From: Leptospira sp. WS58.C1
GTDB taxonomy: Bacteria; Spirochaetota; Leptospiria; Leptospirales; Leptospiraceae
Direction of reading: 5' to 3'
DNA: 64,000 bases
Assembly: GCF_040833995.1 (NCBI RefSeq)
Contig: NZ_CP162137.1
Location: 558,001 to 622,000 of the forward strand
In this document: piece after piece, positions 9,678-19,992 of the stretch
Numbering within the stretch: the first letter of the stretch is position 1
Layout of the letters: each line of letters opens with the position of its first letter
Program-made: the position numbers and the translations under genes
The notes under the pieces: model-generated
The model's input: only the letters and a program-made list of their open reading frames with translations
Told to the model about the DNA's origin: nothing
Database searches by the model: none

Positions 9678-10351
9678 TGGGGATCATATTAGAAAACGTT
9701 AAAAAGAGTTTTGGAAAACCTCCTATTGATGTGATTAAAGGGATCAGCCTTGGGATCCAAGAAGGTGAGTTTGTTTCTTTAACAGGAAAATCCGGCTCTG
9801 GCAAAAGTACACTTTTGTATTTGATTAGCAGTTTGGACGACCCTTCTCAAGGTATTATCAGTATAGATGGAAGGAAGATCAGTTCCTTGTCCCAAACGGA
9901 TCTGCATTCTTTTCGAAATCTTCACATGGGATTCGTATTCCAATTTCATTATCTTCTTCCCGAGTTTACCGCTTTGGAGAATGTCTTGATGCCTGCTTTA
10001 AAGGCGGGTAAACTTAATGAAAAAAAAGAAGATGCGATCCGACTTTTAAAACGATTCGATCTGGGAGACAAGTTGGATCATATCCCTTCCAAACTTTCCG
10101 GCGGGCAGATGCAAAGGGTTTCAATTGCCAGAGCTTTGGTAATGAAGCCTCGATATCTTTTTGCAGACGAACCTACCGGGGCCTTGGATTCCGCGAACGC
10201 GAAAATCGTTATGGATATCTTTAAGGATATTAACAAAACGGAGGGAACCACGGTGATTATGGTCACTCATGATGTTGATTTTGCTAAATCTGCAAAAAGG
10301 CGGATCAAACTTGTGGACGGTCTGATCTCCAACGGAAAGGGGGAGAAATGA
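9677..10351 (+). CDS. ABC transporter ATPase, LolD/MacB type
   Basis: 224 aa, normal for a stand-alone ATPase of this class. Walker A GKSGSGKST (37-45), Q-loop in VFQFHYLLPEFTALENV, signature LSGGQMQR (140-147), Walker B YLFADEPTGALD (160-171) and the switch His in VTHDVDFA. It overlaps the permease stop by one base (TAATG) and the following TetR gene by 4 bp, so all three are translationally coupled. It powers the FtsX-type permease. Confidence 0.92.
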   Translation: MGIILENVKKSFGKPPIDVIKGISLGIQEGEFVSLTGKSGSGKSTLLYLISSLDDPSQGIISIDGRKISSLSQTDLHSFRNLHMGFVFQFHYLLPEFTALENVLMPALKAGKLNEKKEDAIRLLKRFDLGDKLDHIPSKLSGGQMQRVSIARALVMKPRYLFADEPTGALDSANAKIVMDIFKDINKTEGTTVIMVTHDVDFAKSAKRRIKLVDGLISNGKGEK

Positions 10352-10911
10352 TAGAAAGAATTCTAGAAAGGACCTTTCTTCTTTTTTTATCCTCCGGTTT
10401 TGCAAAGACGAATACGGACCAGATCGCAAAACATATCGGTATCAGTAAAAGAACATTATATAAATATTATGATACCAAGGACAAACTCATCGATTCCGTT
10501 TTTGAACTGATGAGATCTAAGGTCCAATCAAAGTTTGATAAGGTCTTACAGGACAAAACTAAGGACCCGATCGATCGTCTAAAAGAGATCTTATTTTTCA
10601 TTTCGGATCTTGGATCTAAAATGTCCAAAACATTTGCCAAGGACATCGAGATGGTGCGTCCGGACCTATTCGTTACTATGAGAGAGTTTAGGAAACAAAG
10701 GATTTTGAGTTTATCAGACCTTCTCCGGGAAGGACAAAAAGCGGGTCAGATCCGAAAAGATGTCACACCGGAACTGACGATCGATATTCTGTTAGCTGCC
10801 GTCGATGGAATATTAAATCCGACGTACTTATTCCAAAGTCCTTATTCGAATACGATGGCATTCGATGCGATCGTTACCATCTTCTTAGAAGGAGTGCAAG
10901 AAAAACATTAG
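10348..10911 (+). CDS. TetR-family regulator of the efflux operon
   Basis: 187 aa. The N-terminal HTH runs through [31 protein letters not shown]; the rest is the helical ligand-binding domain. It overlaps the ATPase gene (ATGA) and closes the efflux operon, so it probably represses its own operon at the inverted repeats upstream of 7611 and responds to an exported compound. This link is inference from position. Its stop overlaps the convergent prfB stop by 4 bp. Confidence 0.88.
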   Translation: MIERILERTFLLFLSSGFAKTNTDQIAKHIGISKRTLYKYYDTKDKLIDSVFELMRSKVQSKFDKVLQDKTKDPIDRLKEILFFISDLGSKMSKTFAKDIEMVRPDLFVTMREFRKQRILSLSDLLREGQKAGQIRKDVTPELTIDILLAAVDGILNPTYLFQSPYSNTMAFDAIVTIFLEGVQEKH

Positions 10912-12011
10912 AGAGTTTTTAAATAAGCCATGATAAACGGTTCTATATCCCCGTCCATAACCGCTTGTACGTTCCCGGTTTCGTGATCCGTACGATGGTC
11001 TTTCACCATATTATAAGGATGGAATACATAAGAACGGATCTGGCTTCCCCAAGCAATGTCCTTTTTTTCTCCCGACTTTTTTTCCAGATCGTCTTTTAAC
11101 CTTTCTTGTTCCAGTTCGTAAAGTCTTGCTTTTAACATTTTAAAAGCAGTGTCCCTGTTTTTGATCTGGGACCTTTCGTTCTGGCAGGCGACCACTATAC
11201 CGCTTGGAATATGTGTGATACGGACCGCGGAATCTGTAGTGTTAACGTGCTGCCCGCCTGCTCCGGAAGATCGATACACATCCACTCGGATATCTTTGTC
11301 TTCTATCTTGATATCTATATCATCGTCCAATTCGGGACTCACGTGAACCGATACGAAGGAAGTATGTCTACGTTTGTTCGCATCAAAAGGAGAGATCCTC
11401 ACCAAACGATGCACTCCATTCTCACATTTCATAAATCCGTAAGCAAAATCGCCTATCACGTGTATGGTGGCGTTCTTGATCCCAGCGCCGTCTCCTTCTT
11501 GGAAGTCCACAACGCTGTATTGGTATCCTTTTTTATCGAAGTATTTCAGATACATTCTGAAAAGCATCTCTGCCCAGTCCTGGCTTTCCGTTCCGCCGGC
11601 GCCGGGATGGATATTTAAGAATGCAGGTTTCATATCTTCCGGTTCGTTTAGCGCACCTAGAAGTTCCAACCTTTCGAATTCAGTCTTTAACCTTTGGTAT
11701 TCGGAACTGAGTTCGTCTACCCCTTCCTCTCCCTTTTCATCGAATGTGAGTTCTACTAAATCAGGAAAATCTAATATATCTCTGCGGATATTGACCCAAG
11801 GATCTAATTTTCTTTCTAATTCCGTTTTTCTTTGACTGATCGATTTTGCCTGATCAGGATTGTCCCAAAAACTAGGCTCCGCGATACGATCGTTAAAAGA
11901 TTTAAGTTGGTCCTGGTCTTTGTCCAGGTTCAGGAGTTTCCAGCGATTTAAAAAATTCTCTTGAAGTTCTTTAGAGAGGCGCTTCAGTTCCTTGGCGTTC
12001 TTAACTTCCAT
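10908..12011 (-). CDS. prfB: Peptide chain release factor 2 (no frameshift site)
   Basis: 367 aa. It releases finished proteins at UGA and UAA stop codons. The SPF anticodon-like tripeptide of RF2 is at 207-209 ([16 protein letters not shown]) and the peptidyl-transferase GGQ motif at 252-254 ([15 protein letters not shown]). The N-terminal region that in many bacteria holds the autoregulatory CUU-UGA frameshift reads straight through here ([14 protein letters not shown]) with no in-frame TGA. It is the last gene of the minus-strand valS-purD-unknown-prfB run. Confidence 0.97.
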   Translation of the reverse strand: MEVKNAKELKRLSKELQENFLNRWKLLNLDKDQDQLKSFNDRIAEPSFWDNPDQAKSISQRKTELERKLDPWVNIRRDILDFPDLVELTFDEKGEEGVDELSSEYQRLKTEFERLELLGALNEPEDMKPAFLNIHPGAGGTESQDWAEMLFRMYLKYFDKKGYQYSVVDFQEGDGAGIKNATIHVIGDFAYGFMKCENGVHRLVRISPFDANKRRHTSFVSVHVSPELDDDIDIKIEDKDIRVDVYRSSGAGGQHVNTTDSAVRITHIPSGIVVACQNERSQIKNRDTAFKMLKARLYELEQERLKDDLEKKSGEKKDIAWGSQIRSYVFHPYNMVKDHRTDHETGNVQAVMDGDIEPFIMAYLKTL

Positions 12012-12093
12012 TTCGGTCCAATAAAATATACAATATTAATCTAATTTGCAACACCGGATGCGGCCCAAGATCGTCCTCTAAAGGAGAGAACAC

Positions 12094-12939
12094 TTATCGG
12101 AAGAGGAAATCTTCTTTTTCTTCTCTGGCTTCTTCCCAGCTAAATACCGTGTCTCTAAGTTGGGGAGTGTTTCCTTCCACAGTGGAGACTAATTGGTATT
12201 CTTCCTTTCTGCCAAATTCTTCCGGAAGTCGTTTTAGGACAAGTTTTCCGGAACGGATCAGGTCTAAAACATGGAGGAGGAATGGATCTCTTTCGGAACG
12301 TTGGAGTTCCTTCATGGAGGAATAAAAGGGCATGATCCCCTTATAGAACCAATCCACGGTCTCGTTTTTACCCGGAGCCCAGAGTTGGTCCAATCGGATG
12401 GATTCCTCTTGGACTAAACTTTTGCCTTGGAAAGGTTTCTGTAGATGTCTGCATTGAAAATATAGTTCGTGATTGATCTCTCTAGGAAAGGTCCTGCCGT
12501 AGCCTGCGCCGATCCATTCTAACCATGCTTTCTTTTCTTTGCTGGGAAGCGCAGGTATTAAAGCGAAAAGATAGTTTTGATTTCGGAATACTCTGGATTG
12601 TGCCAGAAAATCCAAAACCTCGTACGGGATCATATAATGACCGGTCTGCCATTCTATCACTATCGGGACATTCTCTACGTCCAGATATTCGTCGGGAGTT
12701 TCCTTTTGGACCACATCCCCGAATTGAGTGAGTATATAAATAAAAGATAATAGTTCTCGGCGGGTCATAGAACGGATCAATGTATCCGAATCCAATTTTT
12801 GTTTTAGGGAAGCTCGAATTAGATTGTACTGCTCTAACGGATATTGGTGAGGGGATAATATGATCCCTAAATGTTTTTCTAATTTGCGAAGGTTGGACCT
12901 TTCGACTAAATCGATATTTCCGGAAACTAGAAAGGGCAT
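12094..12939 (-). CDS. Unknown soluble protein downstream of purD
   Basis: 281 aa, no signal peptide and no membrane segment. It is rich in charged and aromatic residues with a helical N-terminal third ([38 protein letters not shown] would be two helices). I do not recognise a family. Its ATG lies 2 bp after the purD stop codon, so it is translationally coupled to purD and probably co-expressed with valS, purD and prfB. Confidence 0.65.
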   Translation of the reverse strand: MPFLVSGNIDLVERSNLRKLEKHLGIILSPHQYPLEQYNLIRASLKQKLDSDTLIRSMTRRELLSFIYILTQFGDVVQKETPDEYLDVENVPIVIEWQTGHYMIPYEVLDFLAQSRVFRNQNYLFALIPALPSKEKKAWLEWIGAGYGRTFPREINHELYFQCRHLQKPFQGKSLVQEESIRLDQLWAPGKNETVDWFYKGIMPFYSSMKELQRSERDPFLLHVLDLIRSGKLVLKRLPEEFGRKEEYQLVSTVEGNTPQLRDTVFSWEEAREEKEDFLFR

Positions 12940-12941
12940 AA

Positions 12942-14213
12942 TTAAAGAGCTTTACTCGCGATGTCCTTACGGAAAAAGGTTTTGGAAATTTTGAAACCGT
13001 TGAGATAAGAATAAACCTTATCCACCGATTCTTTTAAATCCTTACCGTAGGAAGAGATTCCTAGAATTCTTCCACCTGTCGATATTAAGTTTCCATCCTT
13101 TTTTGAAGTGCCCGCATGAAAAACGACTAGATCTTTACTATTCGTTTCCGGCAAATTTAAAGGAATATTCTTTTCATAAGAATCGGGGTAACCTTCCGCG
13201 GCTAAAACGACTACGGTGGACGCTCCGGGTCTCAAACCGATTTTTACTTCTCCGAGTGCCCCTTTGGCAGATGCTTGGAATATTTCCAACAAGTCGCCTT
13301 CCAACATGGGTAATACACATTGTGTCTCCGGGTCACCGAATCTACAATTGAACTCTACTACCCTAGGATTACCATTGGTGTCGATCATTAATCCGGCGTA
13401 TAAAAGTCCTTTATACGGATTCCCTTTCTTGCGAAAGATCTCAAATACGGGCTGGAAGATTAGTGTATTTACTTTTTCTAATGTTTCTTTGGTGACTATA
13501 GGGGCAGGGCAATAGGCACCCATTCCGCCCGTGTTCGGTCCAAGATCTCCGTCATACGCTCTTTTGTGATCTTGGGCCGCAGGAAGAGTGAAGTAAGTAT
13601 TGCCGTCGCTGATCGCAAAAATAGAAGCTTCTTGTCCTTCCATGAACTCTTCTATAACAACTTTGGATCCGCTTCTTCCGAATTTATTATCTAAAAAGAT
13701 CTCTTTTAACGCTTGTATTGCTTGTGAAAGTTCGCTACAAACAGTCACACCTTTGCCTGCGGCAAGGCCGTCCGCCTTGATTACGATAGGCGCTCCTTCT
13801 TTTTCTACATAAGAAAGAGCGGATTCATAATTTTCGAAAGAGGCGTACTTTGCAGTCGGCACTCCGGCTTCTATCATTAAGGATTTTGCAAATTCTTTGG
13901 AGCCTTCAATTTGTGCGCAATAAGCGGAAGGACCGAAAACAGGAACGCCTATCTCCGCCAACCAGTCTCCGATCCCGTCCACTAACGGATCTTCAGGTCC
14001 CACTACCACTAAATCATATTCATTTTTTTGAATGAAGCTTTGGACCGAAGTTTTGTTCTTCAGGTCGAAAGAATTCGGAGCTAAAACCTCGGAATCAGGA
14101 AATCCTCCGTTTCCCGGGAAAACATACAATTGACTGAGTTTAGGGGACTGGCGAAGCTTATAAGCGATGGCGCTTTCACGACCTCCAGAGCCGATTAAAA
14201 GGATCTTAGACAT
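12942..14213 (-). CDS. purD: Phosphoribosylamine-glycine ligase
   Basis: 423 aa, full length for PurD. It joins glycine to phosphoribosylamine with ATP in the second step of purine synthesis. Visible marks are the N-terminal [18 protein letters not shown], the ATP-grasp region with [17 protein letters not shown], the [27 protein letters not shown] signature, and the metal-binding [14 protein letters not shown]. It is preceded by valS at 31 bp and touches the next gene, so it is mid-operon. The stretch [23 protein letters not shown] fits the N-domain. Confidence 0.97.
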   Translation of the reverse strand: MSKILLIGSGGRESAIAYKLRQSPKLSQLYVFPGNGGFPDSEVLAPNSFDLKNKTSVQSFIQKNEYDLVVVGPEDPLVDGIGDWLAEIGVPVFGPSAYCAQIEGSKEFAKSLMIEAGVPTAKYASFENYESALSYVEKEGAPIVIKADGLAAGKGVTVCSELSQAIQALKEIFLDNKFGRSGSKVVIEEFMEGQEASIFAISDGNTYFTLPAAQDHKRAYDGDLGPNTGGMGAYCPAPIVTKETLEKVNTLIFQPVFEIFRKKGNPYKGLLYAGLMIDTNGNPRVVEFNCRFGDPETQCVLPMLEGDLLEIFQASAKGALGEVKIGLRPGASTVVVLAAEGYPDSYEKNIPLNLPETNSKDLVVFHAGTSKKDGNLISTGGRILGISSYGKDLKESVDKVYSYLNGFKISKTFFRKDIASKAL

Positions 14214-14244
14214 AATATTTTACCGCGAATTAAAGTTCGAAAGT

Positions 14245-16893
14245 TTAACCTAGTTTTTCCAAACCTTTTTGGAGAACTTCTTTTTTATCACGGACGTTTT
14301 TTAGTTTTTCTTTTTCTTTTTCGATCACATCCGGATTCGCTTTTGCAATGAAGTTCTCATTCCCTAATTTGGAAGCGAGTTTTTCCTCTTCTTGGATCAA
14401 CTTTTGCAATTCTTTATCGATACGTGCTCTTTCTTTTTCGAAGTCTATCATTCCTGCCAAAGGAAGAATAACTTCTCCGAAGCGGAAAGCCCCTACGGAG
14501 TCCGTCTTTTCTCCTGCATAGTTTGCGTTAACTTCTATACTTTCCAACCGAGCAAGTTGTAGGATAGAAAACTCAAAGTCTTTTACTGCAGATGCGACCA
14601 ATGACTGCGAAGATTTCAAGATCACCTTACATTTTTTATCTAATGGAACCCCATTCTCCGCTCTTTGGACACGGATCTGAGTTACTACATCTTGTAAAAT
14701 AATCGTTTTCAGAACACCTTCGTCTTCTTTGGAAACATTATAAGAAGTCGGGAAAGGAGTTTGGATCAAAAAATCTCCTTCGCTGAAAACTTCGTATATT
14801 TCCTCTGTTAAGAAAGGCATAAAAGGATGGAGAAGTCCTAACGCCTTAATTAAAATACTTGCAAGTACTTGTTTTGCGATCTCTTTGGATTCTTCGCCCA
14901 GCTTTCCGTAAATTCTGGGCTTTACCAACTCGATGTACCAATCGCAGAAATCTCCCCAAACGAAATCATAGATCTGAGAAGCCATTTCGAAAAACAGGAA
15001 TTTGGAATATGCTTTTTCGTAATTCGCAAGAGTTTCGTTAAATTTGTGAAGGATCCATTTATCCATCGGTTCCAATTTGGAGCCGTACTTGGATTCTAGA
15101 TCTTCTAGTTTCCAGTCCGCCTCCAAATTCATTAGGATAAAACGACTGGAGTTCCAGATCTTATTACAGAATGAACGATAACCGTCCAACCTGCTTTCGT
15201 CGAATAGGACGTCTTTAGCTTCCGGTAAAGTAGCGGCCAAGAAGAAGCGGAAAGAATCCGTTCCGTATTTATTCATCATATCCAAAGGATCGATAACGTT
15301 CCCTATGGATTTGGAAAACTTCTTACCTTCTTTATCTCTTACTAATCCGTGAATGATCACTTTCGCAAAAGGGGTCTTGCCGGTAAATTTTTTACCCATC
15401 ATGATCATTCTGGCAACCCAGAAGAATATGATATCGAATCCGGTTACGAGGACCGAAGTGGGATAGAATTTTTTGAGATCTTCCGTATTTTCAGGCCAAC
15501 CTAAAGTAGAGAATGGCCAAAGCTGAGAAGAGAACCAAGTGTCTAAAACATCCGTGTCTTGTTCCACTTCCGTGGAATTACATTTAGGACAGTTGTTTAC
15601 TTTTGTTTCGGAAACTTCTATATGTTTGCAATTTTTGCAATGGTAAGCTGGGATACGATGTCCCCACCATAATTGGCGAGAAATGCACCAATCTCTAATA
15701 TTGTTCATCCATTCGAAGAAAGTTTTTTCCCAGAGTTTCGGAACAAATTCGGTTTCTCCGGATTGAACCGCTTGGATAGCGAGTTCGGCAAGAGGTTTCA
15801 TTTTGCAGAACCATTGAGTGGATAAGTAAGGTTCTATAATTTCCCCGCCTCTGGAGTTATGACCGATCGAATGAGTATGTTCTTCTATCTTTTCTACGAG
15901 ACCCAAAGCTTGCAAATCATCGATGACTTTTTTACGAGCGACAAATCTTTCTAATCCTGCGTATTTTCCTGCGTTCTCGTTCAGGGTCGCATTCGGATTC
16001 ATCACTAGTAATGGTTTAAGCCCTAATCTTTGTCCTGCTTCAAAGTCGTTCGGATCGTGAGCGGGAGTGATCTTAACCAATCCTGATCCGAATTCTTTAT
16101 CTACGAAAGAATCGAATAAGAGCGGGATCTTTCTATCCGTAAGTGGGAGTTCCAACTCCGCACCTTTTAAGGATTTATATCTTTCATCGTCAGGATGAGC
16201 CGCAACTGCGACGTCTCCGAACATTGTTTCCGGTCTTGTAGTGGCAACGATCAGGTATTTGCCCGGTTGACCGACGATAGGATAACGTAAATGGTAAAGT
16301 TTGCCCTTTACTTCTCTATATTCCACTTCCAGATCGGAAATAGCGGTCAGAGTTTTAGGACACCAGTTGATGATCCTTTCTCCCCTGTATATTAAACCTT
16401 CGTCATATAATGTCTTGAAAACCTTGAAAACGGCTTTGGACAATCCTTCGTCCATGGTAAATCTGGCGCGGGACCAATCTACCGATTCTCCCAAAAGCCT
16501 TTGCTGGTTTTGGATCATTCCACCTGAGTGTTCCTTCCAATCCCAAACTTTTTTTTCGAATTCTTCTCTGGTGAAGTCGGTTCTTTTTTTGCCTTCTTTT
16601 GCGAGTTCTCTCTCTACAACTACTTGGGTAGCGATCCCGGCGTGGTCGGTGCCTGGTACCCAAAGAGCGGATTTTCCTTTTTTACGCTCAATTCGGATCA
16701 GAATATCTTGGATCGTATGATTGAGTGCGTGACCGATATGAAGGCTTCCGGTCACATTAGGGGGAGGAAGAACGATGGTAAAAGATTGGTCTGCTTTGAG
16801 GTTCGGCTCAAAACTTTTTTCCTTCTCCCAGAGAGAGATCCATTTCGGTTCTACACTGGTAGGTTCGTAACGATCGCTGATTTGTTTCTTCAT
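14245..16893 (-). CDS. valS: Valyl-tRNA synthetase
   Basis: 882 aa class I synthetase that charges tRNA-Val. The HIGH motif is LHIGH at 51-55, the editing domain contains [11 protein letters not shown] (217-227), the class I tryptophan/valine-type [17 protein letters not shown] is near 451-467, and the KMSKS counterpart is KFSKS at 525-529. A cysteine pair motif C419xxC422/C435xxC438 is a zinc knuckle. The C-terminal ~60 residues form the usual coiled coil rich in Lys and Glu. First gene of the minus-strand run. Confidence 0.98.
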   Translation of the reverse strand: MKKQISDRYEPTSVEPKWISLWEKEKSFEPNLKADQSFTIVLPPPNVTGSLHIGHALNHTIQDILIRIERKKGKSALWVPGTDHAGIATQVVVERELAKEGKKRTDFTREEFEKKVWDWKEHSGGMIQNQQRLLGESVDWSRARFTMDEGLSKAVFKVFKTLYDEGLIYRGERIINWCPKTLTAISDLEVEYREVKGKLYHLRYPIVGQPGKYLIVATTRPETMFGDVAVAAHPDDERYKSLKGAELELPLTDRKIPLLFDSFVDKEFGSGLVKITPAHDPNDFEAGQRLGLKPLLVMNPNATLNENAGKYAGLERFVARKKVIDDLQALGLVEKIEEHTHSIGHNSRGGEIIEPYLSTQWFCKMKPLAELAIQAVQSGETEFVPKLWEKTFFEWMNNIRDWCISRQLWWGHRIPAYHCKNCKHIEVSETKVNNCPKCNSTEVEQDTDVLDTWFSSQLWPFSTLGWPENTEDLKKFYPTSVLVTGFDIIFFWVARMIMMGKKFTGKTPFAKVIIHGLVRDKEGKKFSKSIGNVIDPLDMMNKYGTDSFRFFLAATLPEAKDVLFDESRLDGYRSFCNKIWNSSRFILMNLEADWKLEDLESKYGSKLEPMDKWILHKFNETLANYEKAYSKFLFFEMASQIYDFVWGDFCDWYIELVKPRIYGKLGEESKEIAKQVLASILIKALGLLHPFMPFLTEEIYEVFSEGDFLIQTPFPTSYNVSKEDEGVLKTIILQDVVTQIRVQRAENGVPLDKKCKVILKSSQSLVASAVKDFEFSILQLARLESIEVNANYAGEKTDSVGAFRFGEVILPLAGMIDFEKERARIDKELQKLIQEEEKLASKLGNENFIAKANPDVIEKEKEKLKNVRDKKEVLQKGLEKLG

Positions 16894-17200
16894 AGCCTTC
16901 GTTCGGATAGAATTTTCCGTAGAAGGATGAGGTCAAGTCGTACTGGTCCTGTAATAAAGCAGGAATACTCAATAAAACGCCAAGATGGATTCCAGGGCCT
17001 TACATCTGACGAGCGTCTAGCTCAAGATCTGTACAAAACAATTTCTGGAATGTATTCTCTACCTTCCCTTTCGCCTGCATATCCTGTGCAGAACTTCGGG
17101 TCGCTTTGCCATCCTGGCTTCGCTCTCAGGCTAAGAATACATTCCATGCTATTTAACAGTATTTTTGAGATAGACTCTATACTAGATCGTCGGTCTTTCC
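16894..17200. other. Intergenic region with a 101-bp inverted-repeat element
   Basis: No gene is supported. TGGAATGTATTCT (17046-17058) is perfectly repeated in inverted orientation at 17134-17146 and bounds a GC-richer centre containing a CTGCA...TGCAG dyad. It looks like a small non-coding repeat or a bidirectional processing hairpin between valS and the DUF1801 gene. Confidence 0.5.
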
Positions 17201-17581
17201 TTATTGTAAGGTCTTTTTTAGCAAGGTTTTCAAATAAGAAGAAGGGAACTTCTCCTTATCCTTGATCAATACACAATTCTTACCGTTTTCCGACTTGGGA
17301 AACTTGGCACGAAATGCCCTGACAAAAGATTCTTCGCAGAAATAGACAGAAAGATGGTTTTTATGGTTCGAGAATGCGACCCATCGCCCATTCCTCTCGA
17401 AAGTAGGCATACCATATTTCAGACTTTCTCTTAGATCCGAAAATTCTTCGCGGATCGAATCCACCAAATCCTTTAATTTTTCACTCCTCATGGAAGGAGT
17501 TTTTTCTAAATAGTCCTCCACGTCCGGATTTGAATTAGAATCCAATCTGGGGAGTGTGGGAACTAAAGCATAAAGTAACAT
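17201..17581 (-). CDS. DUF1801 (YdhG-like) domain protein
   Basis: 126 aa. The core RSEKLKDLVDSIREEFSDLRESLKYGMPTFERNGRWVAFSNHKNHLSVYF is typical of the YdhG/DUF1801 fold (related to bacterial frataxin-like YdhG proteins); function is not firmly known. The chosen ATG at 17581 gives a hydrophobic leader (MLLYALVPTLP) that is not usual; the Met at residue 31 is another possible start. Stands alone, downstream of a TetR gene on the same strand. Confidence 0.7.
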   Translation of the reverse strand: MLLYALVPTLPRLDSNSNPDVEDYLEKTPSMRSEKLKDLVDSIREEFSDLRESLKYGMPTFERNGRWVAFSNHKNHLSVYFCEESFVRAFRAKFPKSENGKNCVLIKDKEKFPSSYLKTLLKKTLQ

Positions 17582-17612
17582 ATTTTGTCCTAGGGGCAGG
17601 ACCCTATTTCAC

Positions 17613-18350
17613 TTAACCTGCGTTCGCAACTAATGGTAACGGTTCCAAGCTTGGGGTAGAAACGGCACCACCTTTGAAAAGTCGAGCGAGTTCGCTCCAA
17701 TCTTCTCTGCTAAAATAATCCAATCCGCCTTCCGGACAGCCGAGCAGATCTTCTATCGTCTTGTGATAAGAAAGCATCAGATCGTAGATATCCTCTTCCG
17801 AATCTTTACTTTTTCCTAAAAGGTAGAAGGCTACTTTTTCTCCCAAAGCATCGCTTAGGTCGAAAACGATGGACGTCAGGTGGTCTGCTCTCAATTGGCT
17901 TTTGAGAGAACCGTCCTGTTGGCCTTCTACGATCAAAGAAGCGAATAACGGAAAACTTAAGTCTACGGATTTGCGTCTTATCTTATCCCTTAATTGAAGA
18001 TTGCTGGCGGAGAAAAGAGATTCTAGAAGAAAACGGATCTCTTCTGATTTTCCTTTTTTCCAGTTTCTTGCAACTATGAGCGCTTGGCGGAGTTTTTCCA
18101 AACCGGTGCCTTCAGATCCCAAATCTCCAATCTCTGCTTGCATCGCGGCGTGGCCTTCTTTTGCGAATTGCACTGCGATCTCTTCTAAAAGTTCTTCTTT
18201 AGATTGGAAGTGGTGGTAAAAGGTTCCTTTAGCTATATCTAAAGCGGATAGAATATCCTGGATGGATGTGGTTTCGTACCCTTTTTCAAAGAATAGCCGT
18301 CTGGATTCGTTGAGAATTCTTTCTTTTGTGGAGATTTTTGCTGGGATCAT
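17613..18350 (-). CDS. TetR/AcrR-family regulator, probably autoregulated
   Basis: 245 aa, a long TetR member. The HTH is in TTSIQDILSALDIAKGTFYHHFQSKEELLEEIA. The ~200-residue C-terminal part is helical and should bind an unknown ligand. Directly upstream are 13-bp palindromes of the type ACCGAC-G-GTCGGT that overlap a possible promoter (TTGTCA and TATACC on the minus strand), which suggests self-repression. No efflux or fatty-acid gene is adjacent, so the target genes are unknown. Confidence 0.88.
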   Translation of the reverse strand: MIPAKISTKERILNESRRLFFEKGYETTSIQDILSALDIAKGTFYHHFQSKEELLEEIAVQFAKEGHAAMQAEIGDLGSEGTGLEKLRQALIVARNWKKGKSEEIRFLLESLFSASNLQLRDKIRRKSVDLSFPLFASLIVEGQQDGSLKSQLRADHLTSIVFDLSDALGEKVAFYLLGKSKDSEEDIYDLMLSYHKTIEDLLGCPEGGLDYFSREDWSELARLFKGGAVSTPSLEPLPLVANAG

Positions 18351-18368
18351 TGTGGTTCCTCCTGCTAA

Positions 18369-18398
18369 ACCGACGGTCGGTATAGACCGTTAGTCGGT
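18369..18398 (-). promoter_or_regulatory. TetR operator pair over the regulator's own promoter
   Basis: ACCGACGGTCGGT (18369-18381) is a perfect palindrome with a single central base. A degenerate second copy is at 18386-18398 (ACCGTTAGTCGGT). On the minus strand they overlap TTGTCA (18406-18401) and TATACC (18384-18379), a plausible -35/-10 pair with 16-bp spacing. Confidence 0.65.
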
Positions 18399-18512
18399 TT
18401 TGACAATACATCCGACTATGCGTCGGTCAAACATATTTCTAAACAAAGGCCAAAAAAATCAACAAAGGAAACAAATAAAATGAAAAATGTTTCCTGACTT
18501 TCTGGCGGAAAA

Positions 18513-18525
18513 ACCGGCGGTCGGT
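18513..18525. promoter_or_regulatory. Additional TetR operator copy
   Basis: ACCGGCGGTCGGT differs from the perfect palindrome at 18369 by one base. It lies ~165 bp upstream of the regulator start and has no obvious gene of its own. Confidence 0.5.
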
Positions 18526-18621
18526 CTATAGGCTTGCCGGGAATGGAGATCCAGCGGAATCTAAATTCCGCGCAGCTTCCGAATCATACATTGCCCTAAC
18601 CTGGGCACGTTAGTTACTCTT

Positions 18622-18712
18622 GGCCGCGTCCCTCGCGAGCTCGGGTCGGGCTCTCGCCTTCGGTCAAAAAATCGTATTCACGATTTTTATGACCCCGGCT
18701 CGATCCCTCGCG
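18622..18712. repeat. Dispersed repeat A, copy 2
   Basis: About 90 bp with the same block order as 6591-6671 (GCGTCC, TCGGGCTCTCGCC, hairpin, CCCCGGCTCGATCCCTCGCG). Here the hairpin (18662-18694) has one extra base in one arm. Confidence 0.7.
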
Positions 18713-18828
18713 GTTACTAAATTCAATATTTTCTTTTCTTTGTGTCTCTGCATGATAATATTATAATTCTTTAATTTCACACATAGACACAAAGACGCGG
18801 AGGGCTTTGGGATGATTGGAGGCGTTTT

Positions 18829-19914
18829 CTATTTCTTGTTTAATTCGGAAACGATCGTCTTTAATAAAGCTACTGTCTTTATATCTATCTCAGGGTCTTC
18901 GGCAAAGAAATGATCACTCTTTTCTGCAAGGATGGTTAAACTATTCGGAGCCAATAGATCGGGGAGAAGAGCCAGTCCGTCATTCGGTCCTAGATCTTTC
19001 ATCATACGATACTTATCCGAAGCGAACCTGGAAATATTTCCGGATAAAGACATTCCTATATAATTCATTATAAGAATATGTTTTGGAATATTATTTTTTC
19101 TGAATCTAGCATGGCTGATCTCGGACCTCATACTGTCGAAGCTCCCCATTCTCCATTTTTTGATCCAGACCACAAAATCGAATAAACTACCTTTGAATCC
19201 TTTTGAGAATATATCTAATAAAGGAGAACCTTGTAAGATACCTCCTAGGTTTAACCACGCTTTTACATGTTTTGTCTCATTCGGTTTGAGGTAATTCCCT
19301 AAGGCTAAATGGATCGCAGGTCCGGCTGAACTTGCCCCTCCGATCAGTAATTTTTTGTTTTTGGATTGTCGGATCGTCTCCGACAAGAATATTGCATTTT
19401 CTTCTACACTTCCGATCGGATCTATTTCAACCAATCTTACATTAAATCCTGCGTTTTTTAGAAGGACTCTTGGTTTGGCAAAATCTGCTCCGGTAAGATG
19501 ACCGTTGTCCGCATAATCGAATCCAGGAACTAAAAGTATATCGTATTCATTCTTTATGAAAGAGAGTTTGTTATTTCTGGCATCGTTCAGGTATTTTAGA
19601 AAATCTTTTTGGAGTTTTGTATTACCTTTTTGTTTTAATATTTTATAAGTAAAATAGATGGCAGCAAAATCCAAAGAAGTCTGTTTGGAAATCTCTAGTA
19701 AGATATTTCTATCCGGGACCTGTTTGGAATATTCGGAATGTATCTGATCGATCTTGTTATCAAATGAAGAATTCGACTTTTTTCCGTTTAAATAATTCTC
19801 CAGATAATATTGAGCTAGTTCCGAATCTAAGGTGGTCTTGATATCCAACATTTCCAGCTTAGAATCTACTTTGAATTTAGGTGCGGAGAAAAAAGGGAAC
19901 ATACTTACAATCAT
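18829..19914 (-). CDS. Alpha/beta-hydrolase-like protein
   Basis: 361 aa with no clear signal peptide. The N-terminal ~120 residues are a charged helical extension. The hydrolase part begins with YDILLVPGFDY and has a nucleophile-elbow-like GGASSAGPA (S195/S196), a DLGPNDGLALLPD segment that can supply the catalytic Asp, and a late SDHFF that can supply the His. Substrate unknown. The next upstream gene on the same strand ends 78 bp before it, so a shared transcript is possible. Confidence 0.6.
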   Translation of the reverse strand: MIVSMFPFFSAPKFKVDSKLEMLDIKTTLDSELAQYYLENYLNGKKSNSSFDNKIDQIHSEYSKQVPDRNILLEISKQTSLDFAAIYFTYKILKQKGNTKLQKDFLKYLNDARNNKLSFIKNEYDILLVPGFDYADNGHLTGADFAKPRVLLKNAGFNVRLVEIDPIGSVEENAIFLSETIRQSKNKKLLIGGASSAGPAIHLALGNYLKPNETKHVKAWLNLGGILQGSPLLDIFSKGFKGSLFDFVVWIKKWRMGSFDSMRSEISHARFRKNNIPKHILIMNYIGMSLSGNISRFASDKYRMMKDLGPNDGLALLPDLLAPNSLTILAEKSDHFFAEDPEIDIKTVALLKTIVSELNKK

Positions 19915-19992
19915 TCCAGGTCTTTCGAAAGTGCAAAGAAATTGGACCGTTTTCCGGACAGATCAAGAAATAATTTATGATTTTCCGGGTTT

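Larger units (their letters stand above)
18351..18828. other. 478-bp intergenic region with operators and a repeat
   Basis: It contains the operator sites of the TetR gene (18369-18398, 18513-18525), then dispersed repeat A copy 2 (18622-18712), then an AT-rich stretch with ACACAAAGACGCGGAG-like sequence near 18787. I see no gene in it. Confidence 0.6.

Noticed and set aside
16894..17200. tRNA or small RNA gene in the valS gap
   Set aside because: The GC-rich centre has hairpins but no cloverleaf, no conserved TTCGA-type arm in the right place.
16528..17265. 245-aa open frame on the plus strand
   Set aside because: It runs antisense to the start of valS and through the repeat-like gap; its composition is not that of the neighbouring genes and it has no recognisable domain.
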